Below, piece by piece: positions 61,588 through 64,000 of a stretch of 64,000 nucleotides of DNA; positions within the stretch are counted from its first letter, which is position 1, and every line of letters begins with the position of its first letter. Source of the stretch: Thermobispora bispora DSM 43833 (GTDB lineage: Bacteria > Actinomycetota > Actinomycetes > Streptosporangiales > Streptosporangiaceae); assembly GCF_000092645.1 (NCBI RefSeq), contig NC_014165.1:1488001-1552000 (forward strand). Direction: 5' to 3'. A program made the translations under genes and the position numbers. A model generated the notes under the pieces. It worked only from the letters and a program-made list of their open reading frames with translations. It searched no databases and was not told the DNA's origin.

Positions 61588-62985
61588 ATGAACAGAGGCC
61601 AGCAGCGCAGCAGCGGACGCGGCGGACGAGGACCGGCCACCGGCGGGCGCGGCCGGCGGCCGAGGCGGGACGAGGCCCGGATCGCGGCCTACGACCTGCT
61701 CCGGGCCGTGGACGAGCGGGACGCGTACGCCAACCTGCTGATGCCCACGCTGCTCCGGCAGCGGAAGATCACCGGGCGGGAAGCCGCCCTCGCCACGGAG
61801 CTCGCCTACGGCACGCTCCGCGGGCTCGGCACCTACGACGAGATCATCGGCGCCTGCGGGGACCGCGCGCCCGGCGAGCTCGACCCGCCGCTCCGCGACG
61901 CGATCCGGCTCGGCGCCCACCAGCTCCTGCGGACCCGCATCCCGGCCCACGCGGCGGTGAGCTCCACGATCGACCTGATCCGGCTCCGCGTGGGGCCGGG
62001 CCCGTCCCGGTACGCCAACGCGGTGCTGCGCAAGGTGGCCGGGCGGACCCTGGACGAGTGGCTGGCGATCGTGGCCCCGCCGAAGGAGGAGGACCCGATC
62101 GGCCACCTCGCCGTGGTCCACAGCCACCCGCGCTGGATCGTCAACGCCTTCCGGGACGCCCTCGGCGGTGACCTGGACGAGACCACGGCCGCGCTCGAGG
62201 CAGACAACGCCCGTCCCCGGGTCGCCCTGGTGGCCCGCCCCGGGCGGTGCTCGCCCGACGAGCTGGTCGCCGCCGGGGCCGAGCGCGCCGCCTACTCGCC
62301 GTACGGGTGCTATCTCACCGAGGGGGACCCCGCGGAGATCCCCGCGGTCGCCGAGGGCCGCGCCGCCGTACAGGACGAGGCGAGCCAGCTCGTCGCCCTC
62401 GCGCTCACCCGGGTCCCGCTCGACGAGGACCGGCGCTGGCTCGACATGTGCGCCGGGCCCGGCGGGAAGGCCGGGCTCCTCGACGCGATCGCGGCCGAGC
62501 GGGGCGCCCGCCTGCTCGCCGCCGACGTGCAGCACCACCGCGCCCGCCTGGTCCGCGGCGCGGTGACCCGGGCCGGGGTGGTGCAGGCGGACGGGACCGC
62601 GCCGCCGTGGCGGCCGGGGACGTTCGACCGGGTGATGCTCGACGCCCCGTGCACCGGCCTGGGCGCGCTCCGCCGGCGCCCCGAGGCCCGCTGGCGCCGC
62701 CGGCCGAGCGACATCCCCGAGCTCACCGGCCTCCAGCGGAGGCTGCTCGCCTCGGCCCTCGAGGCGGTGCGGCCGGGCGGGGTGGTGGCGTACGTCACCT
62801 GCTCGCCGCACCTCGCGGAGACCCGGGTGGTGGTGGGCGACGTGGCACCCGGCCGGGCCGAGGTGCTCGACGCCCGGGAGTACCTGCCGGAGGTGCCCGG
62901 CCTGGGGGACGGGCCGTTCGCCCAGTTCTGGCCGCACCGGCACGGCACCGACGCCATGTTCCTCGCCCTGCTCCGCCGCAGGTGA
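61588..62985 (+). CDS. rsmB: 16S rRNA (cytosine-C5) methyltransferase RsmB
   Basis: About 465 residues. The N-terminal NusB-like RNA-binding domain ([21 protein letters not shown], about 25-150) is followed by a SAM-dependent methyltransferase with [37 protein letters not shown] (one catalytic Cys) and [10 protein letters not shown] (second Cys). It methylates C967 of 16S rRNA (E. coli numbering). ATG 61588 has GGAGG 9 nt upstream; GTG 61558, inside the fmt stop, would add 10 residues. It completes def-fmt-rsmB. Confidence 0.93.
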   Translation: MNRGQQRSSGRGGRGPATGGRGRRPRRDEARIAAYDLLRAVDERDAYANLLMPTLLRQRKITGREAALATELAYGTLRGLGTYDEIIGACGDRAPGELDPPLRDAIRLGAHQLLRTRIPAHAAVSSTIDLIRLRVGPGPSRYANAVLRKVAGRTLDEWLAIVAPPKEEDPIGHLAVVHSHPRWIVNAFRDALGGDLDETTAALEADNARPRVALVARPGRCSPDELVAAGAERAAYSPYGCYLTEGDPAEIPAVAEGRAAVQDEASQLVALALTRVPLDEDRRWLDMCAGPGGKAGLLDAIAAERGARLLAADVQHHRARLVRGAVTRAGVVQADGTAPPWRPGTFDRVMLDAPCTGLGALRRRPEARWRRRPSDIPELTGLQRRLLASALEAVRPGGVVAYVTCSPHLAETRVVVGDVAPGRAEVLDAREYLPEVPGLGDGPFAQFWPHRHGTDAMFLALLRRR

Positions 62986-63050
62986 GCCCCGCCGCGCGGC
63001 GGACCCGGGGCGGCCGTGCGCTCCGCGCGGCGGCCAATAGACTGCGGCAC

Positions 63051-63710
63051 ATGGCCGTACAGATTGCGCCCAGCATCCTCTCCGCCGACTTCGCCCGGCT
63101 CGCCGAGGAGGCGGCCCGCGTGGAGGGGGTCGCGGACTGGCTCCACGTGGACGTGATGGACAACCACTTCGTGCCGAACCTCACGATCGGCCTGCCGGTG
63201 GTGGAGGCGCTGCTGCGGAGCACCTCGATCCCGCTCGACTGCCACCTCATGATCGAAGACCCGGACCGGTGGGCCCCCGGGTACGCGGAGGCCGGGGCGG
63301 CGAGCGTGACCATCCACGCCGAGGCGGCGAAGGCGGTGATCCGGACGCTGCGCGCGATCCGTGCGGCCGGGGCGAGGGCCGGTCTCGCGCTCAACCCGGC
63401 CACCCCGGTCGAGGCCTACGAGGACCTGCTGCCCGAGATCGACATGCTGCTGGTGATGACCGTGGAGCCCGGCTTCGGCGGCCAGCGGTTCCTCGACATC
63501 ATGCTGCCGAAGGTGGCCCGGGCCCGGGCGCTGATCGACAAGCACGGCGGCGAGGTGTGGCTCCAGGTGGACGGCGGGGTGTCCGAGGAGACCATCGAAC
63601 GGTGCGCCGCCGCCGGCGCCGACGTGTTCGTGGCGGGCAGCGCGGTCTACGGCAGCTCCGACCCGGCCAAGGCGGTGCGGCACCTGCGCGCCCTCGCCGA
63701 GCGCGCCTGA
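63051..63710 (+). CDS. rpe: ribulose-phosphate 3-epimerase
   Basis: 219 residues. Motifs are [34 protein letters not shown] (metal His/Asp), [26 protein letters not shown] and [13 protein letters not shown]. It interconverts ribulose and xylulose 5-phosphate in the pentose phosphate pathway. ATG 63051 follows TAGACT (63038-63043) by 7 nt with no Shine-Dalgarno sequence: leaderless. The riboflavin operon, which uses ribulose 5-phosphate, appears to start downstream. Confidence 0.96.
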   Translation: MAVQIAPSILSADFARLAEEAARVEGVADWLHVDVMDNHFVPNLTIGLPVVEALLRSTSIPLDCHLMIEDPDRWAPGYAEAGAASVTIHAEAAKAVIRTLRAIRAAGARAGLALNPATPVEAYEDLLPEIDMLLVMTVEPGFGGQRFLDIMLPKVARARALIDKHGGEVWLQVDGGVSEETIERCAAAGADVFVAGSAVYGSSDPAKAVRHLRALAERA

Positions 63711-63741
63711 CGCCCGCCCGGTCCGGCGCGACGCGCCCCCG

Positions 63742-63761
63742 GTTTGTGGCACACGACAAAC
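63742..63761. promoter_or_regulatory. inverted repeat between rpe and the FMN riboswitch
   Basis: Arms GTTTGT (63742-63747) and ACAAAC (63756-63761) with an 8-nt spacer. It may be a protein site upstream of the riboflavin promoter or part of an rpe terminator; a TTGACG -35-like box follows at 63789-63794. Confidence 0.4.
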
Positions 63762-63821
63762 GCAGGCCCAAATCCGGTCAACGCGGACTTGACGGCACAT
63801 GGCACACTAGAAGGCGTACAC

Positions 63822-63967
63822 GCGTGCTCCGGGGTCGGTGAAACTCCGAACCGGCGGTGAAGCCTTTGTGGCGGGGCGAAGTCCGCGACCCGGCCGAAGC
63901 CATCGGCCGGTGGATCTGGTGAGAATCCAGAACCGACGGTGAAAGTCCGGATGGGAGGCAGCGCGCG
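63822..63967 (+). promoter_or_regulatory. FMN riboswitch (RFN element)
   Basis: The conserved segments GGGGTCGGTGAAACTCCGAA, CCGGCGGTGAAG, the GATCTGGTGAGAATCCAGAA block, then CCGACGGTGAAAGTCCGGAT and GGGAGGCAGCGC match the RFN aptamer. FMN binding would stop expression of a riboflavin synthesis or uptake gene just beyond the window (ribD or ribE expected). The ends are approximate. Confidence 0.96.
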
Positions 63968-64000
63968 AGGGGACGCCACGGCCTGTTCCGGCCGTGCGCC

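Overview
The window is very GC-rich chromosomal DNA from an actinobacterium, most likely a member of the Streptosporangiales or a close relative. The evidence is strong G/C preference at third codon positions, many GTG starts, a BldD-type developmental regulator, an actinobacterial integration host factor (mIHF), a PASTA-domain kinase with an Rv2175c-type partner, and the order bldD-pyrR-pyrB-pyrC-carA-carB-pyrK-pyrD-pyrF-mihF-gmk-rpoZ-coaBC-metK-priA-def-fmt-rsmB-rpe-(rib), which is typical of the phylum. I cannot name the genus from sequence reading alone. I saw no prophage, transposase, CRISPR array, rRNA or tRNA.

Layout. 1-3.2 kb: 3' end of a PlsC-like acyltransferase, a 14-TM drug exporter and a homocysteine methyltransferase. 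3.2-8.9 kb: a gene remnant, a DUF1622 membrane protein, a VIT/VWA protein co-transcribed with a MerR regulator that has a striking operator, and a PhoX-like protein. 8.8-12.6 kb: the ssuDCAB sulfonate operon. 13.1-15.8 kb: glpK and a pyrophosphate-type phosphofructokinase flank a DasR-type operator. 16-18.4 kb: thiI, and a DAHP synthase preceded by a Phe/Tyr-rich leader peptide and attenuator. 18.5-20.5 kb: a LytS/LytTR two-component pair. 21-25.8 kb: endonuclease IV, then an incomplete purine catabolic operon (uraD, uraH, two xanthine dehydrogenase subunits, a deaminase) without a molybdopterin subunit or uricase. 25.9-35.2 kb: a block with PknL-like kinase, thiOSG under a TPP riboswitch, FAD oxidoreductase, Rv2175c homologue, thiE, polyprenyl synthase and metF. 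35.3-38.7 kb: GNAT, YbaK-like deacylase, L,D-transpeptidase, a lone SOS-type promoter and a SAV_6107-type HEPN gene. 38.9-50.1 kb: bldD and the pyrimidine operon, which has a PyrR-binding loop at its head and an 83-84 nt tandem repeat after carB. 50.9-57.1 kb: mihF-gmk-rpoZ-coaBC, metK, priA. 57.1-64 kb: two tandem paralogous genes of unknown function, def-fmt-rsmB, rpe, and an FMN riboswitch whose riboflavin genes lie beyond the window.

Two regulatory themes stand out. Many first genes carry a TANNNT -10 hexamer ending 6-7 nt before the start codon and no Shine-Dalgarno sequence, so leaderless transcripts look common. Cis-acting RNA or DNA control is dense: TPP and FMN riboswitches, a PyrR loop, an aromatic-amino-acid attenuator, a dre site, an SOS box, a double palindrome for MerR, and a palindrome in the metK promoter spacer. 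These assignments come from motif reading by eye and have not been tested by database searches.
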